Of a DNA stretch of 64,000 nucleotides, positions 52,258 to 60,465 are shown piece after piece. Every line of letters begins with the position of its first letter. The first letter of the stretch is position 1. The stretch lies in assembly GCA_965246935.1 (NCBI GenBank), contig CBDFGC010000004.1, positions 248,001 to 312,000 of the forward strand, given 5' to 3'. A program made the translations under genes and the position numbers. The DNA comes from JAZKFT01 sp965246935. Its GTDB lineage: Bacteria > Bacteroidota > Bacteroidia > Chitinophagales > Chitinophagaceae. A model generated the notes under the pieces. It was not told the origin of the DNA. It was given only the letters and a program-made list of their open reading frames with translations, and did not search any database.

Positions 52258-53082
52258 ATGCAAAGGCATCTTTGGAGAAAAAATTTAAGAGTACTACGAA
52301 AAAAATTTAGTAAAACACAATCTAATATTGCTTCGGCTTTAGCTACCACTCAACAGGTTATTGGCAATTGGGAAAGTAAAACAAACCCAATAGGCACACC
52401 GGATTTAGGCCAACTCCTTATAATAACCAACTTATTTGGTGTTTCATTTGAGGATTTTATGAATAAAGATTTTGAAAATGCAGAGGATAGCTCTTTTATC
52501 GAGGAGGTAATTGCGGGTAAAACTGTTGGGAGTACGGCAAAAAACTACACTGAGAATGATATATTGACGATTGCCAACGACGCACCGGTTTCTTATGCAC
52601 CAAATGTGCTGGATGTAGAAGGCAAAGCAACGGCGGAGATACTGCAAGTACTACAAAAAGCAGATAAGCTGCGAAATGTTCCAAATCTGTACCTCCCTAA
52701 CCTGGGACCAGGCCAGCATATACGCATACAGATTACAGGGGATTCCATGCACCCCCGGATAAAAGATAAGGATATCGTTATCGCTACACGGGTGCCGGAA
52801 GGCCCTGCAGGCCTTCGTGAGGGTCATATTTACGTAGCACTCGACAAAGACGATGGTATTATTTGCAGGCGCATTTATCGGGCCGGTGACGATCAGTTCC
52901 AAATGGTCTCCGATAACAATGATTACAAACCCTATAACCGGCACGTACAACGCATTGAAATGCTGTTTAAAGTACAGCAGGTGCATAGCAGTGATTTACA
53001 TAAATACCGACAGGAAAGCAGTCGTGAAATTGAAAAACTATGGAAGGCTATTGAGGAAATCAGGCAGGGGAAGACCCGGTGA
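52258..53082 (+). CDS. XRE-family regulator with S24 (LexA/CI-like) domain
   Basis: The 274-residue protein has an N-terminal helix-turn-helix (about 10-65: NLRVLRKKFSKTQSNIASAL, VIGNWESK, TPDLGQLLIITNLFGVSF) and a C-terminal S24 peptidase-type domain with the nucleophile in ITGDSMHPRIKDKD (Ser163). The second catalytic position, normally Lys in a VKR-type motif, reads ICRRIYR (Arg204), so autocleavage is probably lost and the domain may act as a ligand- or oligomer-type module. A short basic coiled tail (about 245-274) ends the protein. It starts divergently from vgrG, which suggests it may control the T6SS cargo operon, but this is positional inference. Confidence 0.8.
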   Translation: MQRHLWRKNLRVLRKKFSKTQSNIASALATTQQVIGNWESKTNPIGTPDLGQLLIITNLFGVSFEDFMNKDFENAEDSSFIEEVIAGKTVGSTAKNYTENDILTIANDAPVSYAPNVLDVEGKATAEILQVLQKADKLRNVPNLYLPNLGPGQHIRIQITGDSMHPRIKDKDIVIATRVPEGPAGLREGHIYVALDKDDGIICRRIYRAGDDQFQMVSDNNDYKPYNRHVQRIEMLFKVQQVHSSDLHKYRQESSREIEKLWKAIEEIRQGKTR

Positions 53083-53299
53083 AAGGATTAAAACCGAACT
53101 GAACATTTTCGCAACCTATTTCAATGTAGCATTATATAAACTAATATTACTTTAAAAACTGCTGCCTGTTTCAAAAATACTTGGAAACTATTGCACACCA
53201 ATCATCACCCTTTAAACGATCACTATTCAATAAGGGTTACTGAAAAAGCGGAAGTGTTTGTTCAGCAGGTACTATTTACCTCTCAAAAGCAATTACCCG

Positions 53300-54346
53300 C
53301 TACAAGGCTCTATAAAAATCAGGCGGCGGATTCAGGGTAAGATTCTGCTGCTGGTGCCAATACGGGTAAATAGTTGGTTGTTCACTGGCTTCATCAAGCT
53401 TTATCACTTGTTCCTTGGTGAGGTTCCAGCCGGTAGCAGCCAGGTTTTGCCGAAGCTGTTCCTCGTTGCGGGCACCAATAACAATGCTGGATACAGTGGG
53501 CCGCTGCAGCAGCCAGTTCAGCGCTACCTGTGCCACCGTTTTGCCGGTTTCAGCAGCCAGTTCGTCCAGCACATCTACCACCTTGTATAGTACTTCTTCA
53601 TTGGTTACCGCATCAGGTACCGGGCTACCTCCCTGTGCTGCCCGGCTATTAGTTGGCAACGGCTGGTTGCGCCGGTATTTGCCACCTAATTTACCGCCTG
53701 CAAGCGGGCTCCAGATAATGGCTCCCACCTGTTGGTCTAACCCTAACGGCATTAGCTCCCACTCGTATTCCCGGTTGGCCAGGGAATAATATACCTGGTG
53801 GGCCACGTAGCGGTTCCAGCCATAGTTGTGGGAAACAGCCAATGATTTCATGAGGTGCCAGCCCGAAAAATTGGAACAGGCAATGTAGCGTACTTTGCCG
53901 CTTTGCACCAGGTCGTCCAGGGTACGCAGGGTTTCTTCCACCGGGGTATTGCCGTCGAAACCATGCATGTGGTAAATATCAATATAATCTGTACCGAGCC
54001 GCTTCAGGCTGCCTTCAATCTGCTTCAATAAATGGAAGCGGGAAGAACCCTGGTTATTCGGCGCTTCACCGAAAGTGAAGGTAGCTTTGGTACTGATCAA
54101 CACTTTATCCCGCCTGCCCGCTATGGCTTTGCCCAACATTTCCTCAGCCATACCATCGGAATAAATATCTGCCGTATCAAACAAATTAACGCCTGCTTCC
54201 AGGCAAATATCTACCAGCCGGGTGGCTTCCTCCGCCTGCGTGCTACCCCATTTCTCAAAAAAAGAACCACTGCCGCCAAACGTAGCAGTACCAAAGCTGA
54301 GCACCGGTACATAAAGGCCGGAAGCGCCTAATTGTCTGTATTCCAT
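53300..54346 (-). CDS. aldo/keto reductase
   Basis: The 348-residue TIM-barrel NADPH-dependent oxidoreductase starts MEYRQLGASGLYVPVLSFGT, with the catalytic tetrad in FDTADIYSDG (Asp and Tyr, about 50-59), LISTKATF (Lys) and DIYHMHGFDG (His, about 122-131). Cofactor-site motifs are SNFSGWH, VAHQVYYSLANRE, IWSPLAGGKLGGKYR and a terminal SSIVIGARNEEQLRQNL. It resembles the YajO/MocA-type AKR group; the substrate cannot be assigned. The start at 54346 is chosen over 54370, which adds eight residues of non-family sequence. Stands alone. Confidence 0.92.
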   Translation of the reverse strand: MEYRQLGASGLYVPVLSFGTATFGGSGSFFEKWGSTQAEEATRLVDICLEAGVNLFDTADIYSDGMAEEMLGKAIAGRRDKVLISTKATFTFGEAPNNQGSSRFHLLKQIEGSLKRLGTDYIDIYHMHGFDGNTPVEETLRTLDDLVQSGKVRYIACSNFSGWHLMKSLAVSHNYGWNRYVAHQVYYSLANREYEWELMPLGLDQQVGAIIWSPLAGGKLGGKYRRNQPLPTNSRAAQGGSPVPDAVTNEEVLYKVVDVLDELAAETGKTVAQVALNWLLQRPTVSSIVIGARNEEQLRQNLAATGWNLTKEQVIKLDEASEQPTIYPYWHQQQNLTLNPPPDFYRAL

Positions 54347-54897
54347 AGGTTTGAAGTTTTTTCGCCACATAGGAAAGCTGTCAAAATACCTTGTACAAAT
54401 GAAACAACATTTTGCCCGGCCTTGTTGCCCCTAACCCCCAAAGGGGAATTCGTTTTTACCTTTAAAATGAACAGTAAGAACGGGAAGTTTGAACTTCCTA
54501 TGAAGTACGATGGTGTCCTAAAGCCCCCTTCAGGGCAATGTCATTAATTTAAGCCCCATCGGGGCTTTCTGTTTGTAGAGAACAAAGAGGCAAAGGGAAT
54601 CATTGCCACGTAGTGGCTACCCCTCTTCTCTGATCAGGTAGCCACTACGTGGCATGCACCAACATCAAGGATGTCTATCTTCTACAAACAGGTTGCACCT
54701 ACGGCGCATAACTGATACATCAATCCTTATCTTAATCACATTGCCATAAAGGGGGTTTGGGCGCAACCAGGCCCGTATAAAGAAATGTACAAGTTATTTT
54801 GACTCTTTCACATAGACACATAAGATTCACATAGGTTCACATAAGAAATGTAGAAGAGAGGCTATTAATTATTTTAGAAAGCAAAATCGGCAAAGCA
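54347..54897. repeat. palindrome-rich intergenic region
   Basis: This gene-free stretch holds several unrelated palindromes: CCCCTAACCCCCAAAGGGG near 54428-54446, AGCCCCATCGGGGCT near 54552-54566, a perfect 18-bp inverted repeat (54604-54621 with 54637-54654, arms TGCCACGTAGTGGCTACC), and an outer 11-bp pair CTGTTTGTAGA/TCTACAAACAG (54569-54579, 54681-54691) enclosing it. A 10-12-bp CACATAG-type array lies at about 54808-54848. No gene recognised. Confidence 0.75.
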
Positions 54898-56091
54898 TCA
54901 AAGACTTCCAGCTTCAATTACTTTGCCTACCCTTTTTTTGAAACCGGTGGCTGCTACCACCAACGCCAACACACTCCAAAGCAGCAACTGCCCCGTAACC
55001 AACGCCCAACCGCCAGCCTGCCAGCAGATAATACCAATGGATGTGCCAATAGATCCACCAATAAAATAACAGGTCATATATACGGTATTGATGCGGCTGT
55101 TGGCACTGGCATCCAGCGAATAAATGGTAGCAATATTGGTAACCTGCGTGGCCTGTACGCCCACGTCCAGCAACAGTACAGCCGCTATAAATGCCGGCAC
55201 ACTAAAGGGGAATACTTTGATAAGCACAATGCTGGCAATAATTAATGCAGTGGTTAGTATTTGCGAACGTACCGGGTTGCCCTTATCTGCCAGTTTCCCA
55301 AAATAAGGCGCTACCAATGCGCCGCCAATTGCCAGCAGGCCAAATAGCCCGATGGTATCTGTGCGATAATGAAAGGGCGGACCGCTGAAATGAAAAGTAA
55401 GGGTGGTCCAGAAGGAGCAAAAAGCGCCGAATACCAGTGCCCCTAACAGTGCGGTGCGTCGCAACACAGCAAAGCGCCGGAACTGGCTGATGGTAGATGT
55501 AAGCAGTTGCACATAATTGCCGTCAAAGTTGGAGCGTACATCGGGTAAAGCTAATTGCAAAAGGAGCGCTACCACCCCTACCATGCCGGCTGAAATGCCA
55601 TACACATACCGCCAACTTAACCATTCGGCAATGTAGCCGCTAAATACCCTTGCCGCCAGTATACCCACCAGCAACCCGGTAAAAACAATTCCTACTGTAC
55701 GGCCCCGGTTCACCGTATCCATGCTGGCAGCCATAGGCAATATTACCTGGGTGGCTACGCTGAACAGACCAATCAGCAGGCTAATGCCATACACGCCGTA
55801 CAGGCTATTGGTAAAACTGATTCCCAGCAACGTAATGATCAGTAACACCTGTAAACAAAGGATCAGTTTTTTACGGTTCAGCTTATCGCCAAGAGGCGTA
55901 ATAAAGAACAAACCCAGTCCATAACCGGCCTGCGATAGTACCGCTACCAGCCCTGCCTGGCTTTCTGTAGCGTGCAGGCTGCGGGCAATGTCGTTCAGGA
56001 TGGGCTGGTTGTAATAAATATTTGCTACGCATACACCTGCTGCTACCGCCATGATGCCCGTTTGGGTTTTCGTAATACCTGTATTGTTCAT
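54898..56091 (-). CDS. MFS transporter
   Basis: Twelve hydrophobic segments of the major facilitator type, starting MNNTGITKTQTGIMAVAAGV at 56091. The loop 2-3 motif reads GLFFITPLGDKLNRKKLIL (G-x-L-x-D-x-x-x-R-K/R), and a second appears as APYFGKLADKGNPVRSQ. It resembles the small-molecule efflux group (DHA1-type, YgaY/YnfM-like). Substrate unknown. The open frame extends 51 codons further upstream through heptamer-like sequence (about 56146-56173, CAGGCAA-type), so the earlier start is rejected. Confidence 0.88.
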   Translation of the reverse strand: MNNTGITKTQTGIMAVAAGVCVANIYYNQPILNDIARSLHATESQAGLVAVLSQAGYGLGLFFITPLGDKLNRKKLILCLQVLLIITLLGISFTNSLYGVYGISLLIGLFSVATQVILPMAASMDTVNRGRTVGIVFTGLLVGILAARVFSGYIAEWLSWRYVYGISAGMVGVVALLLQLALPDVRSNFDGNYVQLLTSTISQFRRFAVLRRTALLGALVFGAFCSFWTTLTFHFSGPPFHYRTDTIGLFGLLAIGGALVAPYFGKLADKGNPVRSQILTTALIIASIVLIKVFPFSVPAFIAAVLLLDVGVQATQVTNIATIYSLDASANSRINTVYMTCYFIGGSIGTSIGIICWQAGGWALVTGQLLLWSVLALVVAATGFKKRVGKVIEAGSL

Positions 56092-56145
56092 AGCTGCAAA
56101 TATGGAGTATTGGCTTTGCAGGCATACACCAGGCCACAATTCAAA

Positions 56146-56173
56146 CAGGCAACAGACAATTGGCAATAAGCAA
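56146..56173. repeat. CAGGCAA-type heptamer array upstream of the MFS gene
   Basis: CAGGCAA, CAGACAA, TTGGCAA, TAAGCAA at exact 7-bp steps. It is the same family as the units in the mutL linker. Located between the MFS start and the duplicated terminators. Confidence 0.65.
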
Positions 56174-56229
56174 ATCAGGTTTGAACATCTGAAATGAAGT
56201 CCACACCCAAGGCAATCTGGTATAAAAGC

Positions 56230-56280
56230 AAAAGCCCCGGGCAATTGAATTTTCTATTTTTTCAATTGTGCGGGGCTTTT
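56230..56280 (-). terminator. terminator-like hairpin, second copy
   Basis: Arms AAAAGCCCC... GCAATTGAA and TTCAATTG... GGGGCTTTT surround about 11 nt. It is nearly the same as the hairpin at 56475-56521, in the same orientation, about 245 bp away. T-runs on both sides mean it could terminate from either direction. Confidence 0.6.
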
Positions 56281-56319
56281 GGTAGCTGCTGATGGTAGCT
56301 AAGCCATCTTCCTTGCGCC

Positions 56320-56452
56320 GGACTCCGTCCGGTGTATTGCTGTTACTTACCTGTAAACAGCAGCGAAGCGGCGAAAAATGTTGAACTTCACTTGTGATAG
56401 GTAGCTTAAAACAGGGCAAAATTAAGTAACAGGCCGGCACCGGACGGAGTCC
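56320..56452. repeat. 15-bp inverted repeat between the two terminators
   Basis: GGACTCCGTCCGGTG (56320-56334) and its complement CACCGGACGGAGTCC (56438-56452) are perfect and 103 bp apart. The unit GGACTCCGTCC is itself nearly palindromic. Confidence 0.65.
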
Positions 56453-56474
56453 AGTGCCAGAATGTGTAAAAGCA

Positions 56475-56521
56475 AAAGCCCCAGCAATTGAATTTCATTT
56501 CTTTTCAATTGCCGGGGCTTT
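56475..56521 (-). terminator. intrinsic terminator of the DUF1800-DUF1501 operon
   Basis: On the minus strand the hairpin (AAAGCCCCGGCAATTGAA with its complement, ending GGGGCTTTT and GCTTTTAC) begins about 20 bp after the stop of the DUF1501 gene. The 17-18-bp stem has a single mismatch. Confidence 0.8.
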
Positions 56522-56540
56522 CAGTATCGGATGTTTGCAG

Positions 56541-57812
56541 TTAAGCCAGCTTCATGACCCCCAGCTTTTCACCCGCCCATTCCGGGAACAAAACTTTATC
56601 ATTTTTCAATAACAGGTGTTTATCGGCTACTGCACTAAATACACTCCTGAAATCGGTAGTTACTGCCAGATCACGGCCATCCTCTAAATTTTCAAGGGCA
56701 AGGGTTTGTATTTTGTTGTGTACGATGCCGCCATTGATGTCATTACCCAAAATAAACATGCAACTGCCGCGGCCATGGTCGGTACCGCCGGTGCCGTTTT
56801 GCCGCACGGTACGGCCAAACTCCGTCATGGTCATTACAGTCACATCATCCTGATAGACATCAATGTCGGTCCAAAAAGCAGTGATGCTTTTGCTCAGATC
56901 GTCCACATTTCGGGCAAATACGCCATTGGCAGATCCCTGGTTAAAGTGGGTATCCCAACCGCCACATTCCGTAAAGGCAACTTCTAATCCCACATCCATT
57001 TTTATCAGTTGTGCTACCTGCTTCAGGGCATTGCCCAACTGGCTGGCCGGGTACGCCGCATTGTTAGCCGGTTTATAATTTTTCGAATCTGTTTTCTGTA
57101 ACATTTTCACAGCATCAAAGCTTTCCTTGCCAGCTTTGTTCAGCAGGGAATTAGAGGTTTGATCGTATAGTTCTTCAAAGCTTTTGGCAGCCATGTTAGC
57201 GGCCAGCGGATTGCCCCGCATCTGAATGGCAAAATCCTGCAGGTTGCTGATGGCCATCGCCGGGTTATCGCCGTAAAAACTTTTGGGTAAGGAAGAAGTA
57301 AGACTTACTGCCTGGAAGGGTGTAGCCGCTTCGTGACCCAACAAACCTACGGCCCGGTTGAGCCAGCCGGTGGCAGTGCCCTTATTGAACGGGGTACCGC
57401 TTTCCATATAATCCTGTGCATCAAAGTGGCTGCGGGTAGCATTGGGACTGCCTACACCGTGCACAATGGCCAGCCTTTTATCTTTAAAAAGCGGCTCAAA
57501 CGCTGCCATGGACGGATGCAGGCCAAAGCGGCCATCTAAGTCAATCAGTGGATTGGCATTGCCCCCTTTTGCGGCATCAATAAACAACGTTGGCCTTGCT
57601 GTTCTCAGGTATTCGTCGGCGAATGGCGTTACGGCCATCAGCCCGTCCATTGCACCCCGCTGAAAGATGCAGACCATTATCTTTTTCTTTTTGTAAGGAC
57701 CGGTCTTTTTTTCGTCGCCGGCGGCCCGTGCAATAAATGTAGGAACACCGCCTACGCCAATACCGAGCAGCGCTAATGCGCCACCTTTTAAAAATGCTCT
57801 GCGATTTGCCAT
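56541..57812 (-). CDS. DUF1501 (sulfatase-like fold) Tat-exported protein
   Basis: From 57812 the protein (423 residues) begins MANRRAFLKGGALALLGIGV, a twin-arginine (Tat) signal with RRAFLK. The mature part contains FQRGAMDGLMAVTPFAD, DLDGRFGLHPSM, FTECGGWDTHFNQG, TMTEFGRTVRQNGTGGTDHG and NDINGGIVHN, all DUF1501 hallmarks; the fold is related to alkaline phosphatase/sulfatase, and the substrate is unknown. DUF1501 genes are normally paired with DUF1800, here encoded 375 bp upstream on the same strand. The 17 codons before this start in the open frame come from a palindromic repeat and would spoil the Tat signal. Confidence 0.9.
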   Translation of the reverse strand: MANRRAFLKGGALALLGIGVGGVPTFIARAAGDEKKTGPYKKKKIMVCIFQRGAMDGLMAVTPFADEYLRTARPTLFIDAAKGGNANPLIDLDGRFGLHPSMAAFEPLFKDKRLAIVHGVGSPNATRSHFDAQDYMESGTPFNKGTATGWLNRAVGLLGHEAATPFQAVSLTSSLPKSFYGDNPAMAISNLQDFAIQMRGNPLAANMAAKSFEELYDQTSNSLLNKAGKESFDAVKMLQKTDSKNYKPANNAAYPASQLGNALKQVAQLIKMDVGLEVAFTECGGWDTHFNQGSANGVFARNVDDLSKSITAFWTDIDVYQDDVTVMTMTEFGRTVRQNGTGGTDHGRGSCMFILGNDINGGIVHNKIQTLALENLEDGRDLAVTTDFRSVFSAVADKHLLLKNDKVLFPEWAGEKLGVMKLA

Positions 57813-57860
57813 AGCCTCACCTCCTGTCCTCCTCTCCAAAGGAGAGGCGGTACCCCTGTA
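57813..57860. repeat. palindromic repeat unit abutting the DUF1501 start
   Basis: CCTCTCC-AAA-GGAGAGG with GGTGAGG-type ends lies immediately before the start. It is similar to the units in front of the MBL gene (6315-6588). The remaining spacer to 58187 holds a 9-bp inverted repeat, CGGCATCGC (58131-58139) with GCGATGCCG (58173-58181), close to the end of the DUF1800 gene, and no gene. Confidence 0.6.
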
Positions 57861-58187
57861 CAACAGTGTTTCTAATGTTGTACAGCGGATGTTTTAATGT
57901 TGGTTATAAAAATTAATTCTGATTGTGTGAAAGTGTGTGTTTACTTTATGATTGGATCTGAAATGATGCTATGAAAATATACCGTACAAGAGTGCGACGC
58001 CTATGCCGATGTCTGGTGAAAAACTACTGCTGGTTTCATAAAAAGAAAACGCCTGAACCGGGCTACCCGTAATGATTTGTGAGGAATGTAAGATCGGTAT
58101 CCTGTATTTCTACGTTGCGGAATGAAAGGACGGCATCGCCCAAGATTTCATGAATGATATGGTTCGTGAAAAGCGATGCCGACCTCA

Positions 58188-60212
58188 TTATTTTCGTTGA
58201 AATTCCGGTGAGCCAATGATGATGCCGACTACTTGTGTGAGCATGTTGTTCTGGCCTTTTAGCATTGGCAGGCTTTCAGAAGTGTTCTTTTTTGAGGGCC
58301 TTTCTTTTAGCGTCTTCCGGTTCATTTGTTTATCATCTCCATCTGCCATGGTCATAGTGGCATCATTCCCATTATCGTTTGCACTCATCATGTTGTTGTC
58401 AGGGGTGCTTGCTGTTTTGCCGGCGGCTGCATCTACTTTATTATTTAATTCAGGATCGTTCAGCAGCGGCGTAAGCTGTTTAACGGTTTGGGTAAGGTCT
58501 CTTTCGGGCATCAGTATTTTGCCAAATTGCATCAGGGCACTGTCGGCACTTTCCGGCTCATGGTTGTGGTTGAGTGCTAACAAATCGATGTGTATACCGG
58601 GAATGCGCTGGCTGGCAAAAGCTAATCCAAAGTTCATGCGGTTGAGCAGGCTGCCGGTATTAATCCAGTACTGGCCTTTATCAGGAAAGCCGGTGGGCGC
58701 CTGGTAGTAATATAGTTTTTGCCCCATTTTATTTACCCAGTTGTACAACTGGTAGGGCATTTTTACATCGGCGTTCATACTGCGTACCGCACTAATGACT
58801 ACCTCAAAAGGCGATTTCGTTTTTTCACGCAGGGCTTCTTTACTCCAGAATTCCGGCGCTGCCGCCATCGTAATTAATACTTCCTTCAGGTCGCCATCTC
58901 TGTCTAAAAAGGTTTTAGCCATCTTATCTACGAGTGTCTGTGGCGGATTGTCATTCACAAAACGGGTAGCCAATTTGCGGCAAATAAATGCAGCAGTATT
59001 GGGGTTATGTGCCAGTATATGGAGCAATTTCCGGCCTTCGGCATAACCGCCGTTAGCGGGAAAGCTGGTTCCTAAAATTGTTTTTTCTTTAATGTCGTGG
59101 CGGTTGGCGGCAAACAGAAAATCACCTTCATGTACAAACCCCTGGTCTTTTAATTTGTCTTCTCCTACACGTTCCACTATTTTTTTCATGGCGCCGCCGG
59201 GGCCGTAATCGCTTACCGGAAAAACCGTCCAGCCGGTGAGTACCCTTGCTGCTTCGGTTACATCTTTTTGTGTGTAGCCGCCATCAACGCCTAACGTGTG
59301 CAGTTCCATTACTTCCCGTGCATAATTTTCATTTAATCCACCGTTCTTTTTAGCATTGGAAAGTCGCTTCATAATTTGTGCTCTGCGGGCAGTATCTATA
59401 TTACCAGTATTCATTTGTGCCAGTTGCTTCATCAGGCGTTCACGGCCATCCCTGTTTTTATCTTCAGGACCGTAACCTTCGTTGGCCATGCTGCTGAAAT
59501 TATCCAGGTACATCAACATAGCCGGGCTTTTAGCAGTGGCTACCAGCAGGTCTTCAAACGTAGCCGTTACATTGGGCCGGATGGCATCCCGTTCGTAAGC
59601 CAGTACAAAAGGCGAACAATCCCTTTTTGTAAGGGAAACATTGAAATGGTTGAACCAGAAATCGGTAAGCAATTCCTGGGTTTGATTGTTGGAATAAGCA
59701 GCCCGTAGTATTTTTTGATTGACGAGCTGACGCATCAGTTCTGCTTCGGGCTTCATGTTGTTTTTATCAAGCAACGCTTTCAGTTGCTGGCGGTATTCCT
59801 GCTTATCACCCCCTTTATTAATGGAATCTTTATCAATAATTCCTTCTTTTACGGCCATCCGCACCACCTCACCTGCACGGGGAAAGGTATTGGCAATCTG
59901 CTCGTTGGTCATATTCAGTGCATCGTAGTCTTTCAGCCGCATATTCAGCGAATCGTCCGGCAAGCCGGCATTTAACTGCTGTAAAAACCAGTTTTCCAGA
60001 CCCATTTTTGTCACGGCTTCTATCTGGCCGGGAGTTTGGCCGAATGTAAAACGGCTTATCAGGTGAGCGGCTGCCTGCTTATCGGTAAGGCCTGCCTGCC
60101 TGTAGGGAAATTTGAATTGCGGCTTTTCGGCAGCATCAAAAAAAGAGGAGGATAAAATAAGAATGACCGAAGATACCAAGACTATAAAAAGAAACCTGAT
60201 CTGTTGTTTCAT
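58188..60212 (-). CDS. DUF1800 domain protein
   Basis: The 674-residue protein has an N-terminal membrane/signal segment (FLFIVLVSSVILILSSSFF, about 7-25). The DUF1800 body follows, with AAHLISRFTFGQTPGQIEAV, TDFWFNHFNVSL, PAMLMYLDNFSS and the signature LNENYAREVMELHTLGVDGGYTQKDVTEAARVLTGW (quoted here only in part: NENYAREVMELHTLGVDGGY). DUF1800 proteins occur with DUF1501 as exported pairs of unknown function, possibly in surface polymer handling. A Ser/Asp/Met-rich low-complexity part lies near residues 590-640. The start at 60212 fits the signal. Confidence 0.88.
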   Translation of the reverse strand: MKQQIRFLFIVLVSSVILILSSSFFDAAEKPQFKFPYRQAGLTDKQAAAHLISRFTFGQTPGQIEAVTKMGLENWFLQQLNAGLPDDSLNMRLKDYDALNMTNEQIANTFPRAGEVVRMAVKEGIIDKDSINKGGDKQEYRQQLKALLDKNNMKPEAELMRQLVNQKILRAAYSNNQTQELLTDFWFNHFNVSLTKRDCSPFVLAYERDAIRPNVTATFEDLLVATAKSPAMLMYLDNFSSMANEGYGPEDKNRDGRERLMKQLAQMNTGNIDTARRAQIMKRLSNAKKNGGLNENYAREVMELHTLGVDGGYTQKDVTEAARVLTGWTVFPVSDYGPGGAMKKIVERVGEDKLKDQGFVHEGDFLFAANRHDIKEKTILGTSFPANGGYAEGRKLLHILAHNPNTAAFICRKLATRFVNDNPPQTLVDKMAKTFLDRDGDLKEVLITMAAAPEFWSKEALREKTKSPFEVVISAVRSMNADVKMPYQLYNWVNKMGQKLYYYQAPTGFPDKGQYWINTGSLLNRMNFGLAFASQRIPGIHIDLLALNHNHEPESADSALMQFGKILMPERDLTQTVKQLTPLLNDPELNNKVDAAAGKTASTPDNNMMSANDNGNDATMTMADGDDKQMNRKTLKERPSKKNTSESLPMLKGQNNMLTQVVGIIIGSPEFQRK

Positions 60213-60465
60213 AATGGAATGCTTTGAAATAAAGAGCTTACAATAGAATTGAGGCAGGAGTAAGAACGGGTGTAAATTTTAGGCGTTTGAAGTTAGCTAA
60301 GTTAAAATTTGTTTTGGACAGACGAGGGTGGATAGAGGAAGTTTAACAGGATAAAGATTAAAACAATGTTGAGGGGAAATTCAGACATATAATGCCGAAG
60401 TACAGGCATTTGCCACCTACGATCGCTAACGGAGCTTTGCTGCCTCATTATTAAGTAAGTAAAGC

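Noticed and set aside
52258..53082. Prophage repressor marking a prophage
   Set aside because: No integrase, capsid, portal or terminase genes nearby; the VgrG-Rhs genes are T6SS cargo, not phage tail.
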